A DNA stretch of 64,000 nt from Larix kaempferi (lineage: Eukaryota; Streptophyta; Pinopsida; Pinales; Pinaceae), in NCBI GenBank assembly GCA_027924585.1, contig BSBM01000200.1, positions 2,170,001 to 2,234,000 on the forward strand, written 5' to 3'. The position numbers were made by a program, and so were the translations under genes. Numbering within the stretch: the first letter of the stretch is position 1; every line of letters starts with the position of its first letter. Of the stretch, positions 50,266 through 62,900 are shown one piece after another. The notes beneath the pieces were generated by a model. That model saw only the letters and a program-made list of their open reading frames with translations. It was not told the DNA's origin and did not search any database.

Positions 50266-50871
50266 TGTTAGATTTTTCAGAATTTACTTCAATCTGATCT
50301 AGGATCTTAACTGAGAGAACAACATGTACAGCATATCTACAGCATATCAATCATGGAGACAATAATGCAAGCACACAAGAGACACAAAGATTTACTTGGG
50401 GAAAACCATAAAGGTGAAAAACCCCAATAACTTCCTCAGAGATAGATAGAGCAATGATACAACCAACCAATAGAGATAGCCATAACCTAGCAGCAATCCT
50501 CCTCCTCCATAAGTGCACCTCTCCTCCTTGAGAGCATGTGTGAGAAGTGAGTGAGTAAATAGAGTGCCTCCCGCACTCTATTTATACTTGACTTGACTTG
50601 TCTTTTTACCTAACTCATGTCGGCTCGAACTTAACCACATAACATAATGCTGAGTGGGTCGACCCCCAATAGGGTGGTCTAATAACCCTTTGACCCACAT
50701 GACTTATACAGGGCCGACCCCAAACAAGGTGGTCTAATAACCCATCAAGTATAAGTTACGACACTTACAATATAAATGACGACACTTCCTTATAGAGGAA
50801 TAATACCATCTCTATAGGAATACAATATACATATATGTGAAATACATTCCAAAGTTACATATACATCAACA
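50266..50871 (-). mobile_element. 5' LTR of the complete copia element (606 bp)
   Basis: It starts TGTTAGATTTTT and ends CATCAACA, abuts the PBS on its left and the GAATC duplication on its right. As the upstream LTR on the minus strand it would hold the active promoter. It is one base longer than its partner at 43823. Confidence 0.97.
50578..50586 (-). promoter_or_regulatory. TATA box of the 5' LTR
   Basis: The minus strand reads TATAAATAG. Transcription would run leftward into the element; the start site should lie a few tens of bases further left. Confidence 0.65.
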
Positions 50872-50876
50872 GAATC
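50872..50876. other. Target-site duplication, right copy
   Basis: GAATC matches 43818-43822 and is part of the satellite phrase ATGGAATCAACAAAG. Confidence 0.95.
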
Positions 50877-53800
50877 AACAAAGTATGCACATTCTACGTC
50901 ATAACGACTTTCTATAGTTTGCGCATGTGTCCGGAAATAAGAAAAGCTTACTTCCACCGTTTTTTAAAATCACAGCTTCTAGAAGGTTTACATGATTTCT
51001 TAAAAAACACGAGTTTTTAGAAAATGTGTTTTATTTCTTAAATGGAATCAACAAAGTATGCACATTCTACGTCATAACGACTTTCTATAGTTTCCGCATG
51101 CGTCCGGAAATAAGAAAAGCTTACTTCCACCGTTTTTTAAAATCACAGCTTCTAGAAGGTTTACATAATTTCGTAAAAAACACGAGTTTTTAGAAAATGT
51201 GTTTTAATTCATAAATGGAATCTACAAAGTATGCACATTCTACGTCATAACGACTTTCTATAGTTTGCGCATGCGTCCAGAAATAAGAAAAGCTTACTTC
51301 CACCGTTTTTTAAATCACAGCTTCTAGAAGGTTTACATGATTTCGTAAAAAACACGAGTTTTTAGAAAATGTGCTTTATTTCATAAATGGAATCTACAAA
51401 GTATGCACATTCTACGTCATAACGACTTTCTATAGTTTGAGCATGCGTCCGGAAATAAGAAAAGCTTACTTCCCCCGTTTTTTAAAATCACAGCTTCTAG
51501 AAGGTTTACATGATTTCGTAAAAAAAACGAGTTTTTAGAAAATGTGTTTTATTTCATAAATGGAATCAACAAAGTATGCATATTCTACATCATAATGACT
51601 TTCTATAGTTTACGCATGATTTTGGAAATAAGAAAAGCTTACTTCCCCCGTTTTTTAAAAGCACAGCTTCTAGAAGGTTTACATGATTTCTTAAAAAACA
51701 CGAGTTTTTAGAAAATGTGTTTTATTTCATAAATGGAATCAACAAAGTATGCACATTCTACGTCATAACGACTTTCGATAGTTTGAGCATGCGTCCGGAA
51801 ATAAGAAAAGCTTACTTCCACAGTTTTTTAAAATCACAGCTTCTAGAAGGTTTACATGATTTCTTAAAAAACACGAGTTTTTAGAAAATGTGTTTTATTT
51901 CATAAATGGAATCAACAAGGTATGCACATTCTACGTCATAACGACTTTCTATAGTTTGCGTATAAGTTTGGAAATAAGAAAAGCTTACTTACCCCGTTTT
52001 TTAAAATCACAGCTTCTAGAAGGTTTACATGATTTCGTAAAAAACACGAGTTTTTAGAAAATGTGTTTTATTTCATAAATGGAATCACCAAAGTATGCAC
52101 ATTCTACGTCATAACGACTTTCTATAGTTTGCGCATTTGTCCGGAAATAAGAAAAGCTTACTTCCACCGTTTTTGAAAATCACAGCTTCTAGAAGGTTTA
52201 CATGATTTCGTAAAAAACATGAGTTTTTATAAAATGTGCTTTATTTCATAAATGGAATCTACAAAGTATGCATATTCTACGTCATAACGACTTTCAATAG
52301 TTTGCGCATGCGTCCGGAAATAAGAAAAGCTTACTTCCACCATTTTTCAAAATCACAGCTTCTAGAAGGTTTACATGATTTCCTAAAAAACAAGAGTTTT
52401 TAGAAAATGTGTTTTATTTCATAAATGGAATCAACAAAGTATGCACATTCTATGTCATAACGACTTTCTATAGTTTGCGCAAGCATCCGGAAATAAGAAA
52501 AGCTTAGTTCCCCCATTTTTTAAAATCACAGCTTCTAGAAGGTTTACATGATTTCTTAAAAAACATGAGTTTTTAGAAAATGTGTTTTATTTCATAAATG
52601 GAATCAACAAAGTATGCACATTCTACGTCATAACAACTTTCTATAGTTTGCGCATGCGTCTGGAAATAAGAAAAGCTTACTTCCACCATTTTTTAAAATC
52701 ACAGCTTCTAGAAGGTTTACATGATTTCGTAAAAAACACGAGTTTTTAGAAAATGTGTTTTATTTCATAAATGGAATCTACAAAGTATGCACATTCTACG
52801 TCATAACGACTTTCTATAGTTTGCGCATTCGTCCGGAAATAAGAAAATCTTACTTCCACCGTTTTTTAAAATCACAGCTTCTAGAAGGTTTACATCATTT
52901 CGTAAAAAACACGAGTTTTTAGAAAATGTGTTTTATTTCATAAATGGAATCAACAAAGTATGCACATTCTAAGTCACAACGACTTTCTATAGTTTGCGCA
53001 TGCGTTTGGAAAAAAGAAAATCTTACTTCCCCCATTTTTCAAAATCACAGCTTCTAGAAGGTTTACATGATTTCTTAAAAAACACGAGTTTTTGGGAAAT
53101 GTTTTTTATTTCTTAAATGGAATCAACAAAGTATGCACATTCTACGTCATAACGACTTTCTATAGTTTGCGCATGCATCTGGAAATAAGCAAAGCTTACT
53201 TCCACCGTTTTTTAAAATCACAGCTTCTAGAAGGTTTACATGATTTCTTAAAAAACACGAGTTTTTAGAAAATGTGTTTTATTTCATAAATGGAATCGAC
53301 AAAGTATGCATATTCTATGTCATAACGACTTTCTATAGTTTGCATATTCGTCCGGAAATAAGAAAAGCTTACTTCCACCGTATTTTAAAATCACAGCTTC
53401 TAGAAGGTTTACATGATTTCGTAAAAAACACGAGTTTTTAGAAAATGTGTTTTATTTAATAAATGGAATCTACAAAGTATGCACATTCTGCGTCATAACG
53501 ACTTTCTATAGTTTGCGCATGCGTCCGGAAATAAGAAAAGCTTACTTCCCCCGTTTTTTAAAATCACAGCTTCTAGAAGGTTTACATGATTTCTTAAAAA
53601 ACACAAGTTTTTAGAAAATGTGTTTTATTTCATAAATGGAATCTCAAAGTATGCACATTCTACGTCATAACGACTTTCTATAGTTTGCGCATGCGTCCGG
53701 AAATAAGAAAAGCTTACTTCCCGCGTTTTTTAAAATAACGGCTTATAGAAGGTTTACATGATTTCTTAAAAAACACGAGTTTTTAGAAAATGTGTTTTAT

Positions 53801-56800
53801 TTCATAAATTGAATCAAGAAAGTATGCACATTCTACGTCATAACGACTTTCTATAGTTTGCGCATGCGTTTGGAAATAAGAAAAGCTTACTTCCCTCGTT
53901 TTTTAAAATCACAGCTTCTAGAAGGTTTACATGAATTGTTAAAAAACACGAGTTTTTAGAAAATTTGTTTTATTTCATAAATGGAATCAACAAAGTATGC
54001 ACATTCTACGTCATAACGACTTTCTATAGTTTGCGTATAATTTTGGAAATAAGAAAAGCTTACTTCCACCGTTTTTTACAATCACAGCTTCTAGAAGGTT
54101 TACATGATTTCTTAAAAAACACGAGTTTTTAGAAAATGTGTTTTATTTCATAAATTGAATCAACAAAGTATGCACATTCTACGTCATAACGACTTTCTAT
54201 AGTTTGCGCATTCGTCCGCAAATAAGAAAAGCTTACTTCCACCGTTTTTTAAAATCACAGCTTCTAGAAGGTTTACATGATTTCGTAAAAAACATGAGTT
54301 TTTAGAAAATGTGCTTAATTTCATAAATGGAATCTACAAAGTATGCACATTCTACGTCATAACGACTTTCTATAGTTTGCGCATGCGTCCGGATATAAGA
54401 AAAGCTTACTTCCCCCGTTTTTTAAAATCAAAGTTTCTAGAAGGTTTACATGATTTCTTAAAAAACACGAGTTTTTAGAAAATGTGTTTTATTTCATAAA
54501 TGGAATCAACAAAGTATGCACATTCTACGTCATAACGACTTTCTATAGTTTGCGAATGCGTTTGGAAATAAGAAAAGCTTACTTCCCCCGTTTTTTAAAA
54601 TCACAGCTTCTAGAAGGTTTACATGATTTCTTAAAAAACATGAGTTTTTAGAAAATGTGTTTTATTTCATAAATGGAATCAACAAAGTATGCACATTCTA
54701 TGTCATAACGACTTTCTATAGTTTGCGCATGCGTCCGGAAATAAGAAAAGCTTACTTCCCCCATTTTTTGAAATCACAACTTCTAGAAGGTTTAAATGAT
54801 TTCTTAAAAAACACGAGTTTTTAGAAAATGTGTTTTTTTTCATAAATGGAATCAACAAAGTATGCACATTCTACGTCATAACGACTTTCTATAGTTTGCG
54901 CATTCGTCCGCAAATAAGAAAAGCTTCCACCGTTTTTTAAAATCACAGCTTCTAGAAGGTTTACATGATTTCTTAAAAAACACGAGTTTTTAGAAAATGT
55001 GTTTTATTTCATAAATGGAATCAACAAAGTATGCACATACTACATGATAACGACTTTCTATAGTTTGCGAATGGGTTTGGAAATAAGAAAAGCTTACTTC
55101 CCCCGTTTTTTAAAATCACAGCTTCTAGAAGGTTTACATGATTTCTTAAAAAACACGAGTTTTTAGAAAATGTGTTTTATTTCATAAATGGAATCAACAA
55201 AGTATGCACATTCTACGTCATAATGACTTTCTATAGTTTGCACATTCGTCCGGAAATAAGAAAAGCTTACTTCCACCGTTTTTTAAAATCACAGCTTCTA
55301 GAAGGTTTACATGATTTCGTAAAAAACACGAGTTTTTAGAAAATGTGTTTTATTTCATAAATTGAATCTACAAAGTATGCACATTCTACGTCATAACGAA
55401 TTTCTATAGTTTGCGCATGCGTCCGGAAATAAGAAAAGTTTACTTCCCCGTTTTTTAAAATCACGGCTTCTAGAAGGTTTACATGATTTCTTAAAAAACA
55501 CGAGTTTTTAGAAAATGTGTTTTATTTCATAAATGGAATCAACAAAGTATGCACATTCTACGTCATAATGACTTTCTATAGTTTGCGCATTCGTCCGGAA
55601 ATAAGAAAAGCTTACTTCCACCGTTTTTTAAAATCACAGCTTCTAGAAGGTTTACATGATTTCTTAAAAAACACGAGTTTTTAGAAAATGTGTTTTATTT
55701 CATAAATGGAATCTACAAAGTATGCACATTCTATGTCATAACGACTTTCTATAGTTTGTGCATGCGTCCGGAAATAAGAAAAGCTTACTTCCCCCGTTTT
55801 TTAAAATCACAGCTTCTAGAAGGTTTACATGATTTCTTAAAAAACACGAGTTTTTAGAAAATGGGTTTTATTTCATAAATGGAAACAACAAAGTATGCAC
55901 ATTCTACGTCATAACGATTTTCTATAGTTTGCGCATGCGTTTGGAAATAAGAAAAGCTTACTTCCGCCGTTTTTTAAAATCACAGCTTCTAGAAGGTTTA
56001 CATTATTTGTTAAAATAGACGAGTTTTTAGAAAATGTGTTTTATTTCATAAATGGAATCAAAAGAGTATGCACATTCTATGTCATAACGAATTTCTATAG
56101 TTTGCGCATGCGTCTGGAAATAAGAAAAGCTTACTTCCACCATTTTTTAAAATCACAGCTTCTAGAAGGTTTACATGATTTCGTAAAAAACACGAGTTTT
56201 TAGAAAATGTGTTTTATTTCATAAATGGAATCTACAAAGTATGCACATTCTACGTCATAACGACTTTCTATAGTTTGCGCATTTGTCCGGAAATAAGAAA
56301 AGCTTACTTCCCCGGTTATTTAAAATCACAGCTTCTAGAAGGTTAACATGATTTCTTAAAAAACAGGAGATTTTAGAAAATGTGTTTTATTTCATAAATG
56401 GAATCATCAAAGTATGCACATTCTACGTCATAACGAATTTCTATAGTTTGCGCATGCGTTTGGAAATAAGAAAAGCTTACTTCCCCCGTTTTTTAAAATC
56501 ACAGCTTCTAGAAGGTATACATGATTTCTTAAAAACCACGAGTTTTTAGAAAATGTATTTGATTTCATAAATGGAAACAACAAAGTATGCACATTCTATG
56601 TCACAACGACTTTCTAAAGTTTGCGCATACGTTTGTAAATAAGAAAAGCTTACTTCCACCGTTTTTTAAAATCACAGCTTCTAGAAGGTTTACATGATTT
56701 CGTAAAAAACACGAGTTTTTAGAAAATGTGTTTTATTTCATAAATCGAATCTACAAAGTATGCACATTCTACATCATAACGACTTTCTATAGTTTGCGCA

Positions 56801-56910
56801 TGCGTCCGGAAATAAGAAAAGCTTACTTCCCCTGTTTTTTAAAATCACAGCTTCTAGAAGGTTTACATGATTTCTTAAAAAACACGAGTTTTTAGAAATC
56901 GTGTTTTATT
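50872..56910. repeat. Higher-order block, copy C, part right of the retrotransposon
   Basis: This is the continuation of the block broken at 43822. It keeps the TTTTTGGGAAATG monomer that copy B lost (offset about 41,592 from copy A). It ends near GAAATCGTG (about 56895). Just after, about 300 bp repeats the local variants of 54.5-54.8 kb. Confidence 0.82.
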
Positions 56911-59900
56911 TCATAAATGGAATCAACAAAGTATGCACATTCTACGTCATAACGACTTTCTATAGTTTGCGAATGCGTTTGGAAATAAGAAAAGCTTACT
57001 TCCCCCGTTTTTTAAAATCACAGCTTCTAGAAGGTTTACATGATTTCTTAAAAAACATGAGTTTTTAGAAAATGTGTTTTATTTCATAAATGGAATCAAC
57101 AAAGTATGCACATTCTATGTCATAACGACTTTCTATAGTTTGCGCATGCGTCCGGAAATAAGAAAAGCTTACTTCCCCCATTTTTTGAAATCACAACTTC
57201 TAGAAGGTTTACATGATTTCGTAAAAAACACGAGTTTTTAGAAAATGTGTTTTATTTCATAAATGGAATCAACAAAGTATGCACATCCTACGTCATAACG
57301 ACTTTCTATAGTTTGTGCATGCGTCCGGAAATAAGAAAAGCTTACTTCCACCGTTTTTTAAAATCACAGCTTCTAGAAGGTTTACATGATTTCTTAAAAA
57401 ACACGAGTTTTTAGAAAATGTGTTTTATTTCATAAATGGAATCAACAAAGTATGCAAATTCTACGTCATAACGACTTTCTATAGTTTGCGCATGCATCCG
57501 GAAATAAGAAAAGCTTACTTCCCCCGTTTTTTAAAATCACAGCTTCTAGAAGGTTTACATGATTTCGTAAAAAACACAAGTTTTTAGAAAATGTGTTTTA
57601 TTTCATAAATGGAATCTACAAAGTATGCACATTCTACGTCATAACGACTTTCTATAGTTTGCGCATGCGTCCGGACATAAGAAAAGCTTACTTCCACCGT
57701 TTTTTAAAATCACAGCTTCTAGAAGGTTTACATGATTTCGTAAAAAACATGAGTTTTTAGAAAATGTGTTTTATTTCAATAATTTAATCTACAAAGTATG
57801 CACATTCTACCTGATAACGACTTTCTATAGTTTGCGCATGCATCCGGAAATAAGAAAAGCTTACTTCCCCCTTTTTTTAAAATCACGGCTTCTAAAAGGT
57901 TTACATGATTTCTTAAAAAACACAAGTTTTTAGAAAATGTGTTTTATTTCATTATTGGAATCAACAAAGTATGCACATTCTACGTCATTATGACTTTCTA
58001 TAGTTTGCGCATTCATCCGGAAATAAGAAAAGCTGACTTCCACTGTTTTTTAAAATCACAGCTTCTAGAAGGTTTACATGATTTCTTAAAAAACACGAGT
58101 TTTTAGAAAATGTGTTTTATTTCATAAATGGAATCAACAAAGTATGCGCATTCTACGTCCTAACGACTTTCTATAGTTTGCGCATGCCTTTTGAAATAAG
58201 AAAAGCTTACTTCCCCCATTTTTTAAAATCACAGCTTCTAAAAGGTTTACATGATTTCTTAAAAAACACGAGTTTTTATAAAATGTGTTTTATTTCATAA
58301 ATGGAATCTACAAAGTATGCACATTCTACGTCATAACGAATTTCTATAGTTTGCGCATTCGTCCACAAATAAGAAAAGCTTACTTCCACCATTTTTTAAA
58401 ATCACAGCTTCTAGAAGGTTTACATGATTTCGTAAAAAACACGAGTTTTTAGAAAATGTGTTTTATTTCATAAATGGAATCTACAAAGTATGCACATTCT
58501 ACGTCATAACGACTTTCTATAGTTTGCGCATGCGTCCGGACAGAAGAAAAGCTTACTTCCACCGTTTTTTAAAATCACAGCTTCTAGAAGGTTTACATGA
58601 TTTCGTAAAAAACATGAGTTTTTAGAAAATGTGTTTTATTTCAAAAATTTAATCTACAAAGTATGCACATTCTACCTCATAACGACTTTCTATAGTTTGC
58701 GCATGCATCCGGAAATAAGAAAAGCTTACTTCACCCTTTTTTTTAAAATCACAGCTTCTAGAAGGTTTACATGATTTCTTAAAAAACACGAGTTTTTAGA
58801 AAATGTGTTTTATTTCATAAATGGAATCAACAAAATATGCACATTCTACGTCATAACGACTTTCTATAGTTTGCGTATTCGTCCGGAAATAAGAAAAGCT
58901 TACTTCCACCGTTTTTTTAAATCACAGCTTCTAGAAGGTTTACATGATTTCCTGAAAAAACACGAGTTTTTAGAAAATGTGTTTTATTTCATAAATGGAA
59001 TCTACAAAGTATGCACATTCTACATCATAACGACTTTCTATAGTTTGCGCATGCATCCGGAAATAAGAAAAGCTTACTTCCCCCGTTTTTTAAAATCACA
59101 GCTTCTAGAAGGTTTACATGATTTCTTAAAAAACACGCGTTTTTAGAAAATGTGTTTTATTTCATAAATGGAATCAACAAAGTATGCACATTCTACGTCA
59201 TAACGACTTTCTATAGTTTGCGCATGCGTTTGGAAATATAAAAAGCTTACTTCCCCCGTTTTTTAAAATCACAGCTTCTAGAAGGTTTACAGGGTTTGTT
59301 AAAAAACACGAGTTTTTAGAAAATGTGTTTTATTTCATAAATGGAATCAACAAAGTATGCACATTCTACGTCATAACGACTTTCTATAGTTTGCGCATTC
59401 GTCCGGAAATAAGAAAAGCTTACTTCAAGCGTTTTTTAAAATCACAGCTTCTAGAAGGTTTACATGATTTCGTAAAAAAGACAAGTTTTTATAAAATGTG
59501 TTTTATTTCATCAATGGAATCTACAAAGTATGCATATTCTACATCATAACGACTTTCTATAGTTTGCGCATGCATCCGGAAATAAGAAAAGCTTACTTCC
59601 CCCGTTTTTTAAAATCACAGCTTCTAGAAGGTTTACATGATTTCTTAAAAAACACGCGTTTTTAGAAAATGTGTTTTATTTCATAAATGGAATCAACAAA
59701 GTATGCACATTCTACGTCATAACGACTTTCTATAGTTTGCGCATGCGTTTGGAAATATAAAAAGCTTACTTCCCCCGTTTTTTAAAATCACAGCTTCTAG
59801 AAGGTTTACAGGATTTGTTAAAAAACACGAGTTTTTAGAAAATGTGTTTTATTTCATAAATGGAATCAACAAAGTATGCACATTCTACGTCATAACGACT

Positions 59901-62900
59901 TTCTATAGTTTGCGCATTCGTCCGGAAATAAGAAAAGCTTACTTCCAGCGTTTTTTAAAATCACAGCTTCTAGAAGGTGTACATGATTTCGTAAAAAAGA
60001 CAAGTTTTTATAAAATGTGTTTTATTTCATAAATGGAATCTACAAAGTATGCACATTCTACGTCATAACGACTTTCTATAGTTTGCACATGCATTTGGAA
60101 ATAAGAAAAGCTTACTTCCCCCATTTTTTAAAATCACAGCTTCTAGAAAGTTTACATGATTTCGTAAAAAACATGAGTTTTTAGAAAATGTGTTTTATTT
60201 CATCAATGGAATCAACAAAGTATGCACATTCTACGTCATAACGACTTTCTATAGTTTGCGCATGCGTCCGGAAATAAGAAAAGCTTACTTCCACCGTTTT
60301 TTAAAATCACAGCTTCTAGAAGGTTTACATGATTTCGTAAAAAACACGAGTTTTTAGAAAATGTGTCTTATTTCATAAATGGAATCTACAAATTATGAAC
60401 ATTCTACGTCATAACGACTTTCTATAGTTTGCGCATTCGTCCGGAAATAAGAAAAGCTTACTTTCAGCGTTTTTTAAAATCACAGCTTCTAGAAGGTTTA
60501 CATGATTTCGTAAAAAACACGAGTTTTTAGAAAATGTGTTTTATTTCATAAATGGAATCAACAAAGTATGCACATTCTACGTCATAACGACTTTCTATAG
60601 TTTGCACATGCATTTGGAAATAAGAAAAGCTTACTTCCCCCATTTTATAAAATCACAGCTTCTAGAAGGTTTACATGATTTCTTAAAAAACACGAGTTTT
60701 TAGAAAATGTGATTTATTTCATAAATGGAATCAACAAAGTATGCACATTCTATGTCATAAAGACTTTCTATAGTTTGCGCATGCGTCCGGAAATAAGAAA
60801 AGATTACTTCCACCATTTTTTGAAATCACAGCTTCTAGAAGGTTTACATGATTTCTTAAAAAACACGAGTTTTTAGAAAATGTGTTTTATTTCATAAATT
60901 GAATCAACAAAGTATGCACATTCTACGTCATAACGACTCTCTATAGTTTGCGCATTCGTCCGGAAATAAGAAAAGCTTACTTCCACCGTTGTTTAAAATC
61001 ACAGCTTCTAGAAGGTTTACATGATTTCGTAAAAAACACGAGTTTTTAGAAAATGTGCTTTATTTCATAAATGGAATCTACAAAGTATGCACATTCTACG
61101 TCATAACGACTTTCTATAGTTTGCGCATGCGTCCGGAAATAAGAAAAGCTTACTTCCCCCGTTTTTTAAAATCACAGCTTCTAGAAGGTTTACATGATTT
61201 CTTAAAAAACTCAAGTTTTTAGAAAATGTGTTTTATTTCATAAATGGAATCAACAAAGTATGCACATTCTACGTCATAACGACTTTCTATAGTTTGCGCA
61301 TGCGTCCGGAAATAAGAAAAGCTTACTTCCACCATTTTTTAAAATCACAGCTTCTAGAAGGTTTACATGATTTGGTAAAAAACACAAATTTTTAGAAAAT
61401 GTGTTTTATTTCATAAATGGAATCAACAAAGTATGCACATTCTACGTCATAACGACTTTCTATAGTTTGCGCATGCGTCCGGAAATAAGAAAAGCTTACT
61501 TCCCCCGTTTTTTAAAATCACAGCTTCTAGAAGGTTTACATGATTTCTTAAAAAACACGAGTTTTTAGAAAATGTGTTTTATTTCATAAATGGAATCAAC
61601 AAAGTATGCACATTCTGCGTCATAACGACTTTCTATAGTTTGCGCATGCGTTTGGAAATAAGAAAAGCTTACTTCCCCCGTTTTTTAAAATCACAGCTTC
61701 TAGAAGGTTTACATGATTTCTTAAAAAATGTGAGTTTTTAGAAAATGTATTTTATTTCATCAATGGAAACAACAAAGTATGCACATTCTACGTCATAACG
61801 ACTTTCTATAGTTTGTGCATGCATCTGGAAATAAGATAAGCTTACTTCCACCGTTTTTTAAAATCACAGCTTCTAGAAGGTTTACATGATTTCTTAAAAA
61901 ACACGAGTTTTTAGAAAATGTGTTTTATTTCATAAATTGAATCAACAAAGTATGCACATTCTACGTCATAACGACTTTCTATAGTTTGCGCATGCGTCCG
62001 GAAATAAGAAAAGCTTACTTCCCCCATTTTTTAAAATCACAGCTTCTAGAAAGTTTACATGATTTCTTAAAAAACACGAGTTTTTAGAAAATGTGTTTTA
62101 TTTCATAAATGGAATCAACAAAGTATGCATATTCCACGTCATAACGAATTTCTATAGTTTGCGCATGCGTCCGGAAATAAGAAAAGCTTACTTCCACCGT
62201 TTTTTAAAATCACATCTTCTGGAAGGTTTACATGATTTCTTAAAAAACACGAGTTTTTAAAAAATTTGTTTTATTTCATAAATGGAATCAACAAGGTATG
62301 CACATTCTACGTCATAACGACTTTCTATAGTTTGCGCGTTCGTCCGGAAATAAAAAAAGATTACTTCCCCCGTTTTTTAAAATCACAGCTTCTAGAAGCT
62401 TTACAGGATTTCGTAAAAAACACGAGTTTTTAGAAAATGTGTTTTATTTCATCAATGGAATCAACAAAGTATGCACATTCTATGTCATAACGACTTTCTA
62501 TAGTTTGCACATGCGTCCGGAAATAAGAAAAGCTTACTTCCCCCGTTTTTTAAAATCACAGCTTCTAGAAGGTTTACATGATTTCTTAAAAAACACGAGT
62601 TTTTAGAAAATAGGTTTTATTTCATAAATGGAATCAACAAAGTATGCACATTCTACGTCATAACTGCTTTCTATAGTTTGCGCATAAGTTTGGAAATAAG
62701 AAAAGCTTACTTCCCCCGTTTTTTAAAATCACAGATTCTAGAAGGTTTACATGATTTGTTAAAAAACACGAGTTTTTAGAAAATGTGTTTTATTTGATAG
62801 ATGGAATCAACAAAGTATGCACATTCTACGTCATAACGACTTTCTATAGTTTGCGCATGCGTCCGGAAATAAGAACAGATTACTTCCCCCGTTTTTTAAA

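Larger units (their letters stand above)
43823..50871 (-). mobile_element. Complete-length, coding-defective Ty1/copia retrotransposon (7,049 bp)
   Basis: The element reads on the minus strand and has all structural parts: two LTRs, PBS next to the 5' LTR (right), PPT next to the 3' LTR (left), and a GAATC target-site duplication inside the satellite. The internal region is 5,838 bp. RNase H is largely intact and follows reverse transcriptase, the Ty1/copia gene order. Reverse transcriptase is gutted by deletions, and I find no gag, protease or integrase. The LTRs differ by only two substitutions and a 1-bp indel, so the insertion is young. A young copy without working enzymes suggests mobilisation in trans by an intact relative, which is inference. 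Confidence 0.96.
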
